From a bacterium UBP1_UBA4783 (lineage in GTDB: Bacteria; Krumholzibacteriota; Krumholzibacteriia; Krumholzibacteriales; Krumholzibacteriaceae), in contig DHHB01000005.1 in the NCBI GenBank assembly GCA_002403075.1, positions 5,125 to 46,195 on the forward strand: DNA of 41,071 nucleotides. Direction: 5' to 3'. Shown here piece by piece: positions 7,824 through 16,059 of this stretch (position 1 is its first letter; each line of letters starts with the position of its first letter). The notes below the pieces were generated by a model, which saw nothing but the letters and a program-made list of their open reading frames with translations, was not told the origin of the DNA and searched no databases. Position numbers and translations under genes: made by a program.

Positions 7824-9122
7824 TTGCCCCGGATGTACGACTTCCTGCTGTACGGCGCCGGACAGCTCGTAACCTGCTCGAACCCCGGAAAGGGTCCGAA
7901 GCGTGGCAAAAGTCTATCCGACCCCGGCATAGTGAGCGATGGAGCGATCGCCGTCTCCGGGGGGACGATCCAGGCGATCGGTCCCCGCGACGACGTTCTC
8001 CGCGCCGTCGGCTCGGCGCGCGTCGAGCGGACGATGGACGCGGGCGGCAGGGTCGTCATGCCCGGCTGGGTCGATCCCCACACGCACGCCGTGTTTTCGC
8101 GCTACCGCGCGGACGAGTACGAGGCGCGCATCAGGGGCGAGGGGTACCTCGAGATCGAGCGGCGCGGCGGCGGCATCAAACGGACGGTCCGCGAGGTGCG
8201 CGCGATGAGCGAAGACCAGCTCTTCGAGGTCAGCCGCCGGCGTCTCGCGAAGATCCTCGAGGGCGGAACGACGACGATCGAGATCAAGAGCGGATACGGC
8301 CTCGATCTCGAGAACGAGCTCAAGATGCTTCGCGTCATCGCCCGTCTCGGGAGAGAGCTTCCGCTCGACGTCGTCGCGACCTTCATGGGAGCCCATCAGA
8401 AACCGCCGGAATCCTCCGGGGGGAGCGCGTACGTGCGTCTCGTGATCGACGACATGATCCCCGCCGTCGCGCGGGAAGGGCTCGCCGAGTTCGTCGACGT
8501 CTTCTGCGAGCGGGGCGTGTTCTCGGTCGAGGAGACCGAGGAGATACTCGTCGCGGCCCGCGCGCACGGCCTCGGGCTCAAGGTTCACGCGGACGAGATC
8601 ACGCCGCAGGGCGGCGCCGAGCTCGCCGCGCGCCTCGCCGCGCGCTCCGCGGAGCACCTCACGAAGATCTCTCGGGCGGGGATCGACGCCCTCGCCTCAT
8701 CCGATACGATCGCGGTGCTGCTTCCCGCGACGACCTTCGGCCTCGGCTCGCGCGATTTCGCGCCGGCGCGGGAGATGATCGACCGGGGGGTCGCCGTCGC
8801 CCTCGCGACCGATTTCAACCCGGGATCGTCCCCGTCGTGCTCGATGTCCTTCGTCGTCGCCGTGGCCTGTTCCCAGATGCGGATGACGCCGGCCGAGGCC
8901 GTGAACGCCGCGACGGTGAACGCGGCCTTCGCCGCGGGCCGCGGCGGGCGGGTCGGCTCGCTCGAGAAGGGGATGCAGGCGGACTTCGCCGTTCATGACG
9001 TCGAGGATTACCGCGAGATCCCCTCGCGGGCGGGAACGAATCACGCCGTCGCCGTCGTCAAGGCGGGAGCGATCGCGTGGGAGCGGTCCGCGTACGAAAC
9101 GGCGAGCGAGGTGGGGCTGTGA
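7824..9122 (+). CDS. hutI: Imidazolonepropionase
   Basis: A metal-dependent amidohydrolase that opens the ring of 4-imidazolone-5-propionate to formiminoglutamate, the third step of histidine breakdown. The 432 residues include the metal-binding HTH motif in PGWVDPHTHAVF (H86, H88), RGGGI, TTIEIKSGYGLDL, LKVHADEI, AEHLTKIS, LATDFNPG and the C-terminal MTPAEAVNAATVNAA, which together are diagnostic. The chosen start is TTG at 7824, because AAGGAG ends 6 nt upstream; an in-frame ATG at 7833 is further from it. The stop overlaps the start of the next gene (GTGA), so the TPR gene is translationally coupled to it although it has no evident role in histidine use. Confidence 0.95.
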   Translation: MPRMYDFLLYGAGQLVTCSNPGKGPKRGKSLSDPGIVSDGAIAVSGGTIQAIGPRDDVLRAVGSARVERTMDAGGRVVMPGWVDPHTHAVFSRYRADEYEARIRGEGYLEIERRGGGIKRTVREVRAMSEDQLFEVSRRRLAKILEGGTTTIEIKSGYGLDLENELKMLRVIARLGRELPLDVVATFMGAHQKPPESSGGSAYVRLVIDDMIPAVAREGLAEFVDVFCERGVFSVEETEEILVAARAHGLGLKVHADEITPQGGAELAARLAARSAEHLTKISRAGIDALASSDTIAVLLPATTFGLGSRDFAPAREMIDRGVAVALATDFNPGSSPSCSMSFVVAVACSQMRMTPAEAVNAATVNAAFAAGRGGRVGSLEKGMQADFAVHDVEDYREIPSRAGTNHAVAVVKAGAIAWERSAYETASEVGL

Positions 9123-10573
9123 GCAAGGCGAGCCAGATACGGCAGAAGGCTCAGGAGCTCCTCCAGAAGGGCCACGTCGACAAGGCCGTTCAGGAGTACC
9201 GCCGCCTCATCTCGATCGAATCGAAAAATCCGAACCTCTACAACGAGCTCGGAGACATATACCTTCGCGCGAGCGACAAGGATCAGGCGGTGCAGAGCTA
9301 CGAGAAGGCCGCCGTCATCTACGAAAAGGTCGCTCTCTACAACAACGCCGTCGCCGTCTGCAAGAAGATCCTCCGCGTCAATCCGGAGAGAACCGAGACG
9401 ATGGCGAAGCTCGCCGAGCTCCGCGCGAAACAGAAGCTCGAAGGCGAGGCGGCGTCGTTCTTCGCGCAGTTCGTCGAGACCGTTCTCGCGGGACCTCCCT
9501 CGATGCTCACCCGCGCGCAGAAGGACGTCGACCGGATAGTCGAGCTCATGCCGGAGTGCGAGGCGATCCTCGCGAAGGCGACGGAGCTCTACGTCCAGAC
9601 GGGCATGAGACTGCGGACCGCCGAGATCTACTCGAAGCTCGCCGGCATGGCCGAGGCGGCCGGCGACGCGAACAAGACCGCGCATTACCGGCGGAAGCTC
9701 GAGGAGCTCAAACCCGAGCTCAGCGCCGAGGAGACGGCCCGGGTCGCGGAGTTCGAAGGCCCGCGGGGCGCCGCCGGGGCTCCGGCCGCCGCCGCGGACG
9801 GCGGTATCGAAGCGGCCGCGGGCGAAGAGGCCGGTTCCGGCGTGATCGAGGCGGCGCCCGACGCAGCCGAAGAGACCGGCGCGAAGACCGCGGACGTCGA
9901 GCCCGAAGCCGGAACGGAAGAAGCGGCCGCGGACGAAAGCGAAACCCCCGCCGCCGCGGTCGGCGAAGACGCGGACGAGACGCACGTCAGGAACGCGGTC
10001 GAGGAGGCCGAGATGCTGGCCGCCATGAGCCGAGGCCGCGAGCCGTACGACCGGGGCATCGAACGCCGGAAAACGCCCGTCGAAAGCGAGCGCCGCGCGG
10101 CGTACGACGCAGCGTCCAGCGCGGCTCCGCCTCCGTCGCCGCCGCTCGGCGAATCGACGGAGTCCCGGGAGCTCGTCGAGGAGATCACGAGCGACGTCGA
10201 GAAGGACGATCTGCGAAGCCACTACGATCTCGGCATGGCGTATCTCGAGATGGGCCTCTTCACGGAGGCGATCAGGGATTTCCAGATAGCGTCGCGCTGC
10301 GAGGATCTGCAGCTCAGCTCGATGGAGATGATCGGCCACTGTTTCCTCAAGAGCGGAGAGGCCCGGCTCGCCGTGAAGCAGCTCATGCGGGCGCTCGACA
10401 TCGCCCGCGCGACGGGCGCCGACAGCCTCGGCATCCACTACAACCTCGGTCTCGCGTACGAGATGATCGGCGAGCAGGCCCGAGCCCGCGAACACTTCGA
10501 AGAGGTGTATATAGTCGACATGGCCTTCCGCGACGTGGCGGAGAGGATGAAGAAGCTCGCCGCGGTATCCTGA
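9119..10573 (+). CDS. Tetratricopeptide-repeat protein with acidic Ala/Glu linker
   Basis: A 484-residue protein without signal peptide or membrane segment, so probably a cytoplasmic scaffold. Residues about 1-160 contain TPR units (KAVQEYRRLISIESKNPN, then QAVQSYEKAAVIYEKV). Residues about 205-350 are a low-complexity, negatively charged linker rich in Ala, Glu and Gly. The last 130 residues resume TPR units (DLGMAYLEMGLFTEAIRDF; LGLAYEMIGEQARAREHFEE). The GTG start overlaps the hutI stop by 4 bp and is preceded by GAGGTGGGG. Such two-ended TPR proteins are common in uncultured FCB and deltaproteobacterial genomes, and I know of no assigned function. The following PHP gene begins 10 nt after its stop. 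Confidence 0.75.
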   Translation: MSKASQIRQKAQELLQKGHVDKAVQEYRRLISIESKNPNLYNELGDIYLRASDKDQAVQSYEKAAVIYEKVALYNNAVAVCKKILRVNPERTETMAKLAELRAKQKLEGEAASFFAQFVETVLAGPPSMLTRAQKDVDRIVELMPECEAILAKATELYVQTGMRLRTAEIYSKLAGMAEAAGDANKTAHYRRKLEELKPELSAEETARVAEFEGPRGAAGAPAAAADGGIEAAAGEEAGSGVIEAAPDAAEETGAKTADVEPEAGTEEAAADESETPAAAVGEDADETHVRNAVEEAEMLAAMSRGREPYDRGIERRKTPVESERRAAYDAASSAAPPPSPPLGESTESRELVEEITSDVEKDDLRSHYDLGMAYLEMGLFTEAIRDFQIASRCEDLQLSSMEMIGHCFLKSGEARLAVKQLMRALDIARATGADSLGIHYNLGLAYEMIGEQARAREHFEEVYIVDMAFRDVAERMKKLAAVS

Positions 10574-10583
10574 TCGGATCACG

Positions 10584-11426
10584 ATGGACGCGCCGACCGG
10601 CCCCTGCGATCTCCATCTCCACTCTCACTATTCCGACGGAACCATGTCGCCCGACGAGCTCGTGGGCTTTTCCGCGTCGATCGGCCTTTCGGCGGTTTCC
10701 ATCACCGATCACGACACGATGAACGGGCAGGCCGAGGCGCTCGAGGCCGGCTCGCGCTACGGCATCGAGGTCGTGACGGGGATCGAGTTCAGCATCGACG
10801 ACGGCGGGGCGAGCCACCACATCCTCGGCTATTGCTTCGACCACGCCGACGCCGCCCTTTCGGAAGCCCTCGTCTCGCTCGCCGCTCAGCGGATCGAGCG
10901 CGCGAGGGGGATCGTGCGGCTCCTCGCGGACCGGGGAATGGCCGTTCCCTTCGAGGAGGTCCTCGCCGAGGCGGGGAAGGGAAGCGTCGGCCGGCCCCAT
11001 ATCGCGCGCGTGCTCCACAGACGCGGATACGTCGCGAGCGTTCCCGAGGCCTTCTCGCGGTGGATCTCCGACGGCGCCCCGTGCAACGTGCCGAAGACGA
11101 CGCTTCCGCTCGACGACGTCGTCGGCCTCGTGCGCGGCGCAGGCGGCGTGGCCGTCTGGGCCCATCCCGGTTGGAACGTGAAGAAAGGCGATCTTCTCGA
11201 CCGTTTCGTCGCGGCCGGCGTGCGGGGGATCGAGGTCTGGCATCCGAATCATTCGGAGCGGATCGTCGAAGCGATCGCCGCGGCGGCCCGCGAGCGCGGC
11301 CTCGTCATGACCGGCGGCTCCGATTACCATTTCGCCGAGATCATGCAGGCGGATATCGGCGAGATCGCGGCCCCCCGCGGGAGTCTGGACGCGTTGCGGC
11401 GCGAAGCGTCGGGCGGGTCGCATTAA
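10584..11426 (+). CDS. PHP-domain metal-dependent phosphoesterase (TrpH/YciV, RNase AM type)
   Basis: A 280-residue PHP protein. The N-terminus carries the first metal motif, DLHLHSHYSDG (residues 9-19). The second motif is SITDHDTMNG, and later come a conserved VWAHPGW and a C-terminal GGSDYHF. This combination is that of the YciV/TrpH family, whose characterised members hydrolyse 3',5'-nucleoside bisphosphates and trim RNA 5' ends with Mn2+. The substrate here is inferred from family. The ATG at 10584 lies 10 nt after the TPR stop with only a weak ribosome site, suggesting coupled translation. Confidence 0.85.
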   Translation: MDAPTGPCDLHLHSHYSDGTMSPDELVGFSASIGLSAVSITDHDTMNGQAEALEAGSRYGIEVVTGIEFSIDDGGASHHILGYCFDHADAALSEALVSLAAQRIERARGIVRLLADRGMAVPFEEVLAEAGKGSVGRPHIARVLHRRGYVASVPEAFSRWISDGAPCNVPKTTLPLDDVVGLVRGAGGVAVWAHPGWNVKKGDLLDRFVAAGVRGIEVWHPNHSERIVEAIAAAARERGLVMTGGSDYHFAEIMQADIGEIAAPRGSLDALRREASGGSH

Positions 11427-11442
11427 GCGGGTCACATTTGCC

Positions 11443-11472
11443 TTGACCCTCCTTCGAACGCTCCCGTACAGT
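11443..11472 (+). promoter_or_regulatory. Sigma-70-type promoter of the S-component/receptor operon
   Basis: TTGACC (11443-11448) and TACAGT (11467-11472) are 18 nt apart, just downstream of the PHP gene stop. The predicted leader to the ATG at 11545 is about 65 nt, too short for a cobalamin riboswitch. Confidence 0.5.
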
Positions 11473-11544
11473 TTCCGCCGGGACCGGCCCTCCGCGGCCG
11501 GCGCGTCGTCGTGGTCAGCCCGTCTTCCGGAGCGAACCCCCGTT

Positions 11545-12102
11545 ATGGCCGGAAAACGCACCCCGCAGAGCCGGATCGTTCTCGCGGCGCTTTTCACCGC
11601 GATCGGCGTCTCGCTCGGCCGCCTCATGGCCGGGATTCCGAACGTCGAGCTCGTGACGCTCTCCGTTTTCATCGGGGGCGTCTTCTGCGGCATGCGCGCG
11701 GGCGCCGCGATCGGAGCGCTCGTCATGCTCGTGCATTCGCTGCTCAATCCCCTCGGGCCCGCGCCGCCGCCGCTCCTTCCGGCCCAGATGACCGGGTTCG
11801 CCCTCGCCGGGATCGCCGGCGGCTTCCTCGGGCGCGGTTCGCGCCTCTCCGGCGCGCGGGGCGCCCTCGCGGCGGGCGCCGCCGGATTCGCCGTCACGCT
11901 CGTCTACGACGTGCTGACGACGCTCGCGACCGCGTTCATCGCTCTCGGCGCCGCCGGATTCGCGCGTGGCGTATGGGGTGTGGCGGCCGCGGGGCTCGTT
12001 TTCGCCGCGATCCACGTCGGCGTCAACACGGCGCTCTTCGCCGTCGCCGTTCCCCCGGTAGTGGCCGCCGGGCGCGCCGCCGGGGCGGGAGGAACGGCAT
12101 GA
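11545..12102 (+). CDS. ECF-type transporter S component (substrate-binding membrane protein)
   Basis: A 185-residue, very hydrophobic protein with about six membrane spans, the first beginning at IVLAALFTAIGVSLGRL. The small size, the IPNVELVT loop after the first span and the general pattern fit S components of energy-coupling-factor vitamin/metal importers. The frame is open further upstream, to a TTG at 11443. That TTG is part of the promoter -35 box, and the extra residues are Arg-rich and unlike a membrane protein, so I start at ATG 11545. The gene overlaps the TonB-dependent receptor by 4 bp (ATGA), so the two should act on the same substrate. No EcfA or EcfT gene is in the window; the module must be encoded elsewhere. 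The substrate is unknown. Confidence 0.65.
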   Translation: MAGKRTPQSRIVLAALFTAIGVSLGRLMAGIPNVELVTLSVFIGGVFCGMRAGAAIGALVMLVHSLLNPLGPAPPPLLPAQMTGFALAGIAGGFLGRGSRLSGARGALAAGAAGFAVTLVYDVLTTLATAFIALGAAGFARGVWGVAAAGLVFAAIHVGVNTALFAVAVPPVVAAGRAAGAGGTA

Positions 12103-13904
12103 GGAGACGCGGACGATCGACCGCCGCGCTCGCCGCCCTCTTCGCGGCGATCTCGGCGGCGTGCGGCGCGCCGGCCGCTTCCGCCGGATTCTCCGGCGCG
12201 CTCGCCTCGGACTCGCTCCTCCTGCCGACCGAGACGTTCGTTCTCACGCGGGAGGATCTCGCCGGCCGCAACGTGCATACCCTCGACGATATCATCGCGC
12301 TCCTGCCCGGAGTGTTCCGGTGGCGCGAGGGGCCTCCCGGCTCGTTCGAGGGCTTCTCGGTGGAGGGACGGAGCTCGCGCGGAGCGAACTTCCTCGTGAA
12401 CGGGCGGCCCGTCGTGGACGTGTACCGTTTCGAGGCGCTGCTGAGAGTGCTTCCCCTCTCGCGCATCGAACGGATCGAGGTCGTCTACAGCGGCTCTCCG
12501 GTGTTCACCGGCGATCTGTCGTCGCGCGGCGCGGTCAATCTCGTCCTCGAGGAGGGAGGCCGGGAGGCCCCGTCGTCCCTTCTCAACTTCACGTACGGGG
12601 AAGCGAAGCGGCGCGCGCGCCGCGCGTGGTTCGCGACGCCGCGCGCCCACGTCGGCGGCGTTCTCGCCTACGACCAATACCTGCAGGACGGGATCGAGTG
12701 TATTCCGGCGCTCCCCGGGCGCATCGTCGGAGCGTATGATTCCCGCTCGATCCTCGCCGAGCTGTGGTTCGAGCCGTCCCCGGCGGAGAGGGTCGACGTC
12801 CTGTTCCACCGGTACGAGGACACCTCGGTCGGCACGATCGTCGGCTCGCTCGAAGACGTGCGATGGTCCGGATTCGCCTCTCTCGTCTCGTACCGGCGCC
12901 CCTCGCTCGAGATCTCCGTGCGCGAGCGCGTGGTCAAGCTCTCCCGCCGGTGGACCGAGCTCGACGCGATCTCTCTTGCGGGCTCCGCGCGCTGGTCCGG
13001 CTCGGCCGGACCGGTCGGCGTTCGGGCGTTCGCGACGGCGGAGAACGTCAGCTTCGAGAACGAGATCCGGGGGACCGCGTTCAGCCCCTCCTACAGGCGT
13101 TTCGAGGGAGGAGCGGCCTTCGGCGGCGCGCTGCCGTCCGGCGCGAAGTGGCGTTTCGGCGCGTGGGGCGGCTACCATGACGAGGCCGGCGCCTACAGCG
13201 GGGGAGAGGCCGCGCTCGCGAAGGCGTGGAGCGAGCGTATCTCGCAGGACGTCGTCGTCGCCCGCCGCCTGCGGCTGCCCTCCGCGCAGGAGCTGTATCA
13301 GCCGGCGATCGCGATCGTTTCGGGAACCGACACGTTCTCGACGGCGGGCAACGCGGATCTCTCGCCCGAGATATCGGACGAGATCTCCCTCGGTTTTCGC
13401 GCGCCGCACGTTTCGATATCGATCTTCGGCAGGAGCGAGAGCTCGCTCATCAGGCTCGACGGCGGTTCCCGCGCGGTCTATCGCTCGACGGGGAGCGGTC
13501 TCGTCGCGGGAGCGCGCGGCCGTCTCGACGCCGGCGCGAAGATCCTCGGCGTCGATTGCGCGACGATCCTCTCGGGGGAAGGATATCCCGAGCGCGAGGC
13601 GCTCGCCGACGGCGTTCCGGCGCACCGGGTCATCGCCGAGATCGCGCTCTCGCGGCGCATTCTCGGGGGGACCGAGCTCCTCTCCGCGGGGCTCGCCGCC
13701 GAGTTCGCCGGGAAGAGGTCGTGGCCGTCCGGCGAGCTCCCGTCCTATCGCGTGCTCGATTTCAGAGCGTCGCTCACCGTCATGAGCGCGCGGGTGAGCT
13801 TCGAGCTGCGGAACCTCCTCGACGAGAGCTGGGAGACCGTCCCCGGCTACACGATGCCGGGCCGCTATTACACGATCGGGATCTTCTGGGAGCTCCTCGA
13901 CTGA
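12099..13904 (+). CDS. TonB-dependent outer-membrane receptor (BtuB-like size)
   Basis: A 601-residue outer-membrane transporter. Residues 1 to about 29 are a signal peptide. A plug domain follows, with the typical DIIALLPGV, then EGRSSRGANFLVNGRPV and the IERIEVVYSGSPVFTGD that leads into the barrel. The remaining 440 residues are alternating beta-strands, including the family-typical LPSAQELYQP and NADLSPEISDEISLG, and a closing region NLLDESWE...PGRYYTIGIFW. The length is like BtuB and shorter than siderophore receptors. Coupling to an S component suggests uptake of a vitamin or metal complex across both membranes. GGGAGGAA precedes the ATG. No terminator with a T-tract is seen after the stop. 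Confidence 0.85.
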   Translation: MRRRGRSTAALAALFAAISAACGAPAASAGFSGALASDSLLLPTETFVLTREDLAGRNVHTLDDIIALLPGVFRWREGPPGSFEGFSVEGRSSRGANFLVNGRPVVDVYRFEALLRVLPLSRIERIEVVYSGSPVFTGDLSSRGAVNLVLEEGGREAPSSLLNFTYGEAKRRARRAWFATPRAHVGGVLAYDQYLQDGIECIPALPGRIVGAYDSRSILAELWFEPSPAERVDVLFHRYEDTSVGTIVGSLEDVRWSGFASLVSYRRPSLEISVRERVVKLSRRWTELDAISLAGSARWSGSAGPVGVRAFATAENVSFENEIRGTAFSPSYRRFEGGAAFGGALPSGAKWRFGAWGGYHDEAGAYSGGEAALAKAWSERISQDVVVARRLRLPSAQELYQPAIAIVSGTDTFSTAGNADLSPEISDEISLGFRAPHVSISIFGRSESSLIRLDGGSRAVYRSTGSGLVAGARGRLDAGAKILGVDCATILSGEGYPEREALADGVPAHRVIAEIALSRRILGGTELLSAGLAAEFAGKRSWPSGELPSYRVLDFRASLTVMSARVSFELRNLLDESWETVPGYTMPGRYYTIGIFWELLD

Positions 13905-13992
13905 AGCCGCCGCGCCCATCCGCTCGACTCTCGATTGACAGGAAATCTGGCAGCCGTCCGCGGCCGCTCCCGCGCCGCGGAGCCGCCGGATG

Positions 13993-14027
13993 CGCATTCG
14001 CATTGTGCACACGCGTTCGCATTGTGC
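13993..14027 (+). repeat. Tandem 16-nt repeat, candidate PilR/enhancer site upstream of pilB
   Basis: CGCATTCGCATTGTGC (13993-14008) is repeated as CGCGTTCGCATTGTGC (14012-14027), with one mismatch and a 19-nt period. It lies about 200 bp upstream of the pilB sigma-54 promoter. A related GCATTGT element occurs, inverted, upstream of pilM. Binding by PilR is an inference; the sequence does not resemble the published Pseudomonas PilR consensus. Confidence 0.5.
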
Positions 14028-14222
14028 GTCTTTGAAAGCGCGCGCGCCGGCGACGGCGGCCAGCGTCCTCCCGCGGGGGCGCGAACCGCTATTTCTTTAA
14101 TATGAAACGACTCGCGGCCGCGGTGGCCGGTCGCCCGGAACGGGGCGCCCGGCCGCCGAACGCCGCGTCCCGGCCCCGTTTATCCCCCGGAAAATGAAAC
14201 CGTTAGGCGCCGGCCCGGCCGG

Positions 14223-14238
14223 TGGCATGCCTTTTGCC
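14223..14238 (+). promoter_or_regulatory. Sigma-54 (RpoN) promoter of pilBTC
   Basis: TGGCATG (14223-14229), four bases, then TTGCC (14234-14238): the -24 GG and -12 GC dinucleotides are at canonical spacing. The predicted start is near 14249, about 113 nt before the pilB start codon. The locus encodes the matching activator, PilR. Confidence 0.85.
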
Positions 14239-14241
14239 GTT

Positions 14242-14359
14242 CAGCCTCCTTCGCTGAGGGAGTTGCATCGAATCCAGCCGAAGAAGATGGGTCCGCGCGG
14301 ACCCGCTGGTTGGATACTTGCATAGCTGTACCGGAAACCCTTACACCGGGTGGAGGGTT
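14242..14359 (+). promoter_or_regulatory. Structured 5' leader of pilB mRNA
   Basis: The leader contains a perfect 16-nt palindrome, GGGTCCGCGCGGACCC (14289-14304), enclosed by CCAGC (14274-14278) and GCTGG (14305-14309), with a 10-nt internal bulge on the 5' side. TTGCAT occurs on both sides (14263-14268 and 14318-14323). Just before the gene, AACCC (14336-14340) can pair with GGGTT (14355-14359), which covers part of the Shine-Dalgarno sequence. I could not match it to the c-di-GMP-I, c-di-GMP-II or any other riboswitch consensus I know. Confidence 0.4.
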
Positions 14360-14361
14360 CT

Positions 14362-16038
14362 TTGAAAGACAAAATCGCCAATCAACTCGTCGAATCGGCG
14401 CTCATCAGCCAGGAACAGCTCGAGGTAGCCCTCTCGGAACAGACGAAGACGGGGGGCAGCCTCGGGTACAACCTCGTCAAGACCGGCGCGATTTCGGAGA
14501 AAGCGTTTTCCGAGTTCCTCTCGCAGACGTACGAGGTGGCTTCCGTCGAGCTCGACGAGATCTCGCCCGACGAGCACTCGGTGGAGCTCATCCCCTCCGA
14601 GGTCGCGCAGAAATTCCAGGTCGTGCCGATCAAGCGCGAGGGACGCGTTCTGACCGTGGCGATGGCCAACCCCGACAATATCTTCGCGATCGACGACATC
14701 AAGTTCATCACCGGCCTCGACGTGCGTCCCGTCGTCGCGACGGAGACCGCGATCAAGCGCGCGATCGACCGCTTCTACGAATCGGCCGACTCGCTCGCCG
14801 AGGTCATGAAGGACATGCAGGACGACTTCGAGATCGTCGAGGAGATGGACGACGACTCGGGGCTCGCCGAAGCGCAGAGCGAGGACGCGCCGGTCGTCAA
14901 GCTCGTGAACTCGCTCATCGCCGACGCGGTGAACAAGGGCGCGAGCGACATCCACGTGGAGCCGTTCGAGAAGAAGCTCCGCGTGCGCTACCGCATCGAC
15001 GGCGTGCTCCACGAAATGATGTCGCCGCCGGTCAAGATGAAGGGCGCCATCACCTCGCGCCTCAAGATCATGGCCGAGCTCGACATCGCCGAGAAGCGCG
15101 TGCCGCAGGACGGCCGCATCAAGATCCGGATCGGCAGCAAGAAGATCGATCTGCGCGTGAGCTCGCTCCCGACGATCTTCGGCGAGAAGATCGTGATGCG
15201 AATCCTCGACAAGAGCAACCTCCAGATCGATCTTACGAAGCTCGGGTTTCAGGTCGAGGCGCTGCAGAAGCTCGTCCGCGGGATCGAAATGCCCTACGGG
15301 ATGGTCCTCGTGACGGGCCCGACGGGAAGCGGCAAGACGACGACCCTCTACTCCGCCCTCAACAAGATCAACCTCCCCGAGTACAACATCATGACCGCTG
15401 AGGACCCGGTCGAGTACAACATCGACGGCATCAACCAGGTGAACGTCCACGAGGAGATCGGGCTCACCTTCGCGGCGGCGCTCAAGGCGTTCCTCCGGCA
15501 GGATCCGAACATCATCATGGTCGGCGAGGTCCGCGATCTCGAGACGGCCTCCATCGCCGTCAAGGCGGCGCTCACGGGCCATCTCGTCCTCTCGACCCTC
15601 CACACGAACGACGCGCCGAGCACGATCAACCGAATGATCGACATGGGGATCGAACCGTTCCTCGTCGCGAGCTCCGTCAACGTCATTATGGCGCAGCGCC
15701 TCATCCGGCGGCTGTGCACGAAGTGCAAGAAGAAGGAGAAGATCCATCCGGAGGCGCTCCGCGAGCTCGGCATACCGTCGAGCGAGCCCTTCGACATATA
15801 CAAGCAGATCGGGTGTCCCGCGTGCAGCAACACCGGCTACTCGGGGCGGACGGGCCTCTACGAGGTCATGCCCGTCTCCGAAACGATCAGGGAAATGATC
15901 CTCAACCGCGCCTCCGCGACGGAAATCAAGGAACAGGCCGTCCGCGAGGGCATGGTGACGCTGCGCGGCGACGGCATTCTCAAGCTCAAAGCGGGCCACA
16001 CCTCGCTCGAAGAAGTGCTGCGAGAATCGGCGGCGTAA
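14362..16038 (+). CDS. pilB: Type IV pilus extension ATPase PilB
   Basis: PilB is the cytoplasmic hexameric motor that drives pilus polymerisation. This 558-residue protein has an N-terminal MshEN-like domain (residues 1-130), a GspE-type ATPase with Walker A GPTGSGKTTT (K325), Asp box AEDPVEY, Walker B IIMVGEVRD and His box LSTLHTND, and a four-cysteine zinc site (C452/C455 and C485/C488). MshEN domains can bind c-di-GMP. Here the first half-motif is degenerate, and the second reads SLGYNLVKTGAI, with Ser for the usual Arg, so binding is uncertain. I choose TTG 14362 because GGAGG ends five bases upstream; the GTG at 14350 has no ribosome site. pilT and pilC follow closely, forming one operon from the sigma-54 promoter. 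Confidence 0.95.
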   Translation: MKDKIANQLVESALISQEQLEVALSEQTKTGGSLGYNLVKTGAISEKAFSEFLSQTYEVASVELDEISPDEHSVELIPSEVAQKFQVVPIKREGRVLTVAMANPDNIFAIDDIKFITGLDVRPVVATETAIKRAIDRFYESADSLAEVMKDMQDDFEIVEEMDDDSGLAEAQSEDAPVVKLVNSLIADAVNKGASDIHVEPFEKKLRVRYRIDGVLHEMMSPPVKMKGAITSRLKIMAELDIAEKRVPQDGRIKIRIGSKKIDLRVSSLPTIFGEKIVMRILDKSNLQIDLTKLGFQVEALQKLVRGIEMPYGMVLVTGPTGSGKTTTLYSALNKINLPEYNIMTAEDPVEYNIDGINQVNVHEEIGLTFAAALKAFLRQDPNIIMVGEVRDLETASIAVKAALTGHLVLSTLHTNDAPSTINRMIDMGIEPFLVASSVNVIMAQRLIRRLCTKCKKKEKIHPEALRELGIPSSEPFDIYKQIGCPACSNTGYSGRTGLYEVMPVSETIREMILNRASATEIKEQAVREGMVTLRGDGILKLKAGHTSLEEVLRESAA

Positions 16039-16059
16039 GCGCCGCAAGGAGAAGCTGAC

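Larger units (their letters stand above)
13905..14361. other. Gene-free control region ahead of pilB
   Basis: A 457-nt stretch without a credible gene. From left to right it holds: G+C-rich palindromic sequence to about 13990; a tandem GCATTGTGC repeat (13993-14027); an A+T-rich tract near 14090-14107 that could bend DNA; a sigma-54 promoter (14223-14238); and a leader of about 112 nt with hairpins. Repeat, bendable tract and sigma-54 promoter in this order are the usual architecture of enhancer-dependent promoters. Confidence 0.6.

Noticed and set aside
11443..11544. N-terminal extension of the S component from TTG 11443
   Set aside because: It is encoded by the promoter region, is Arg-rich, and has no ribosome site.
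13935..13940. TTGACA as a -35 box in the region before pilB
   Set aside because: No -10-like sequence lies 15-19 nt downstream; the surrounding sequence is all G+C.
14350..14361. GTG 14350 as the pilB start
   Set aside because: It has no ribosome site; GGAGG at 14352-14356 is correctly spaced for TTG 14362.
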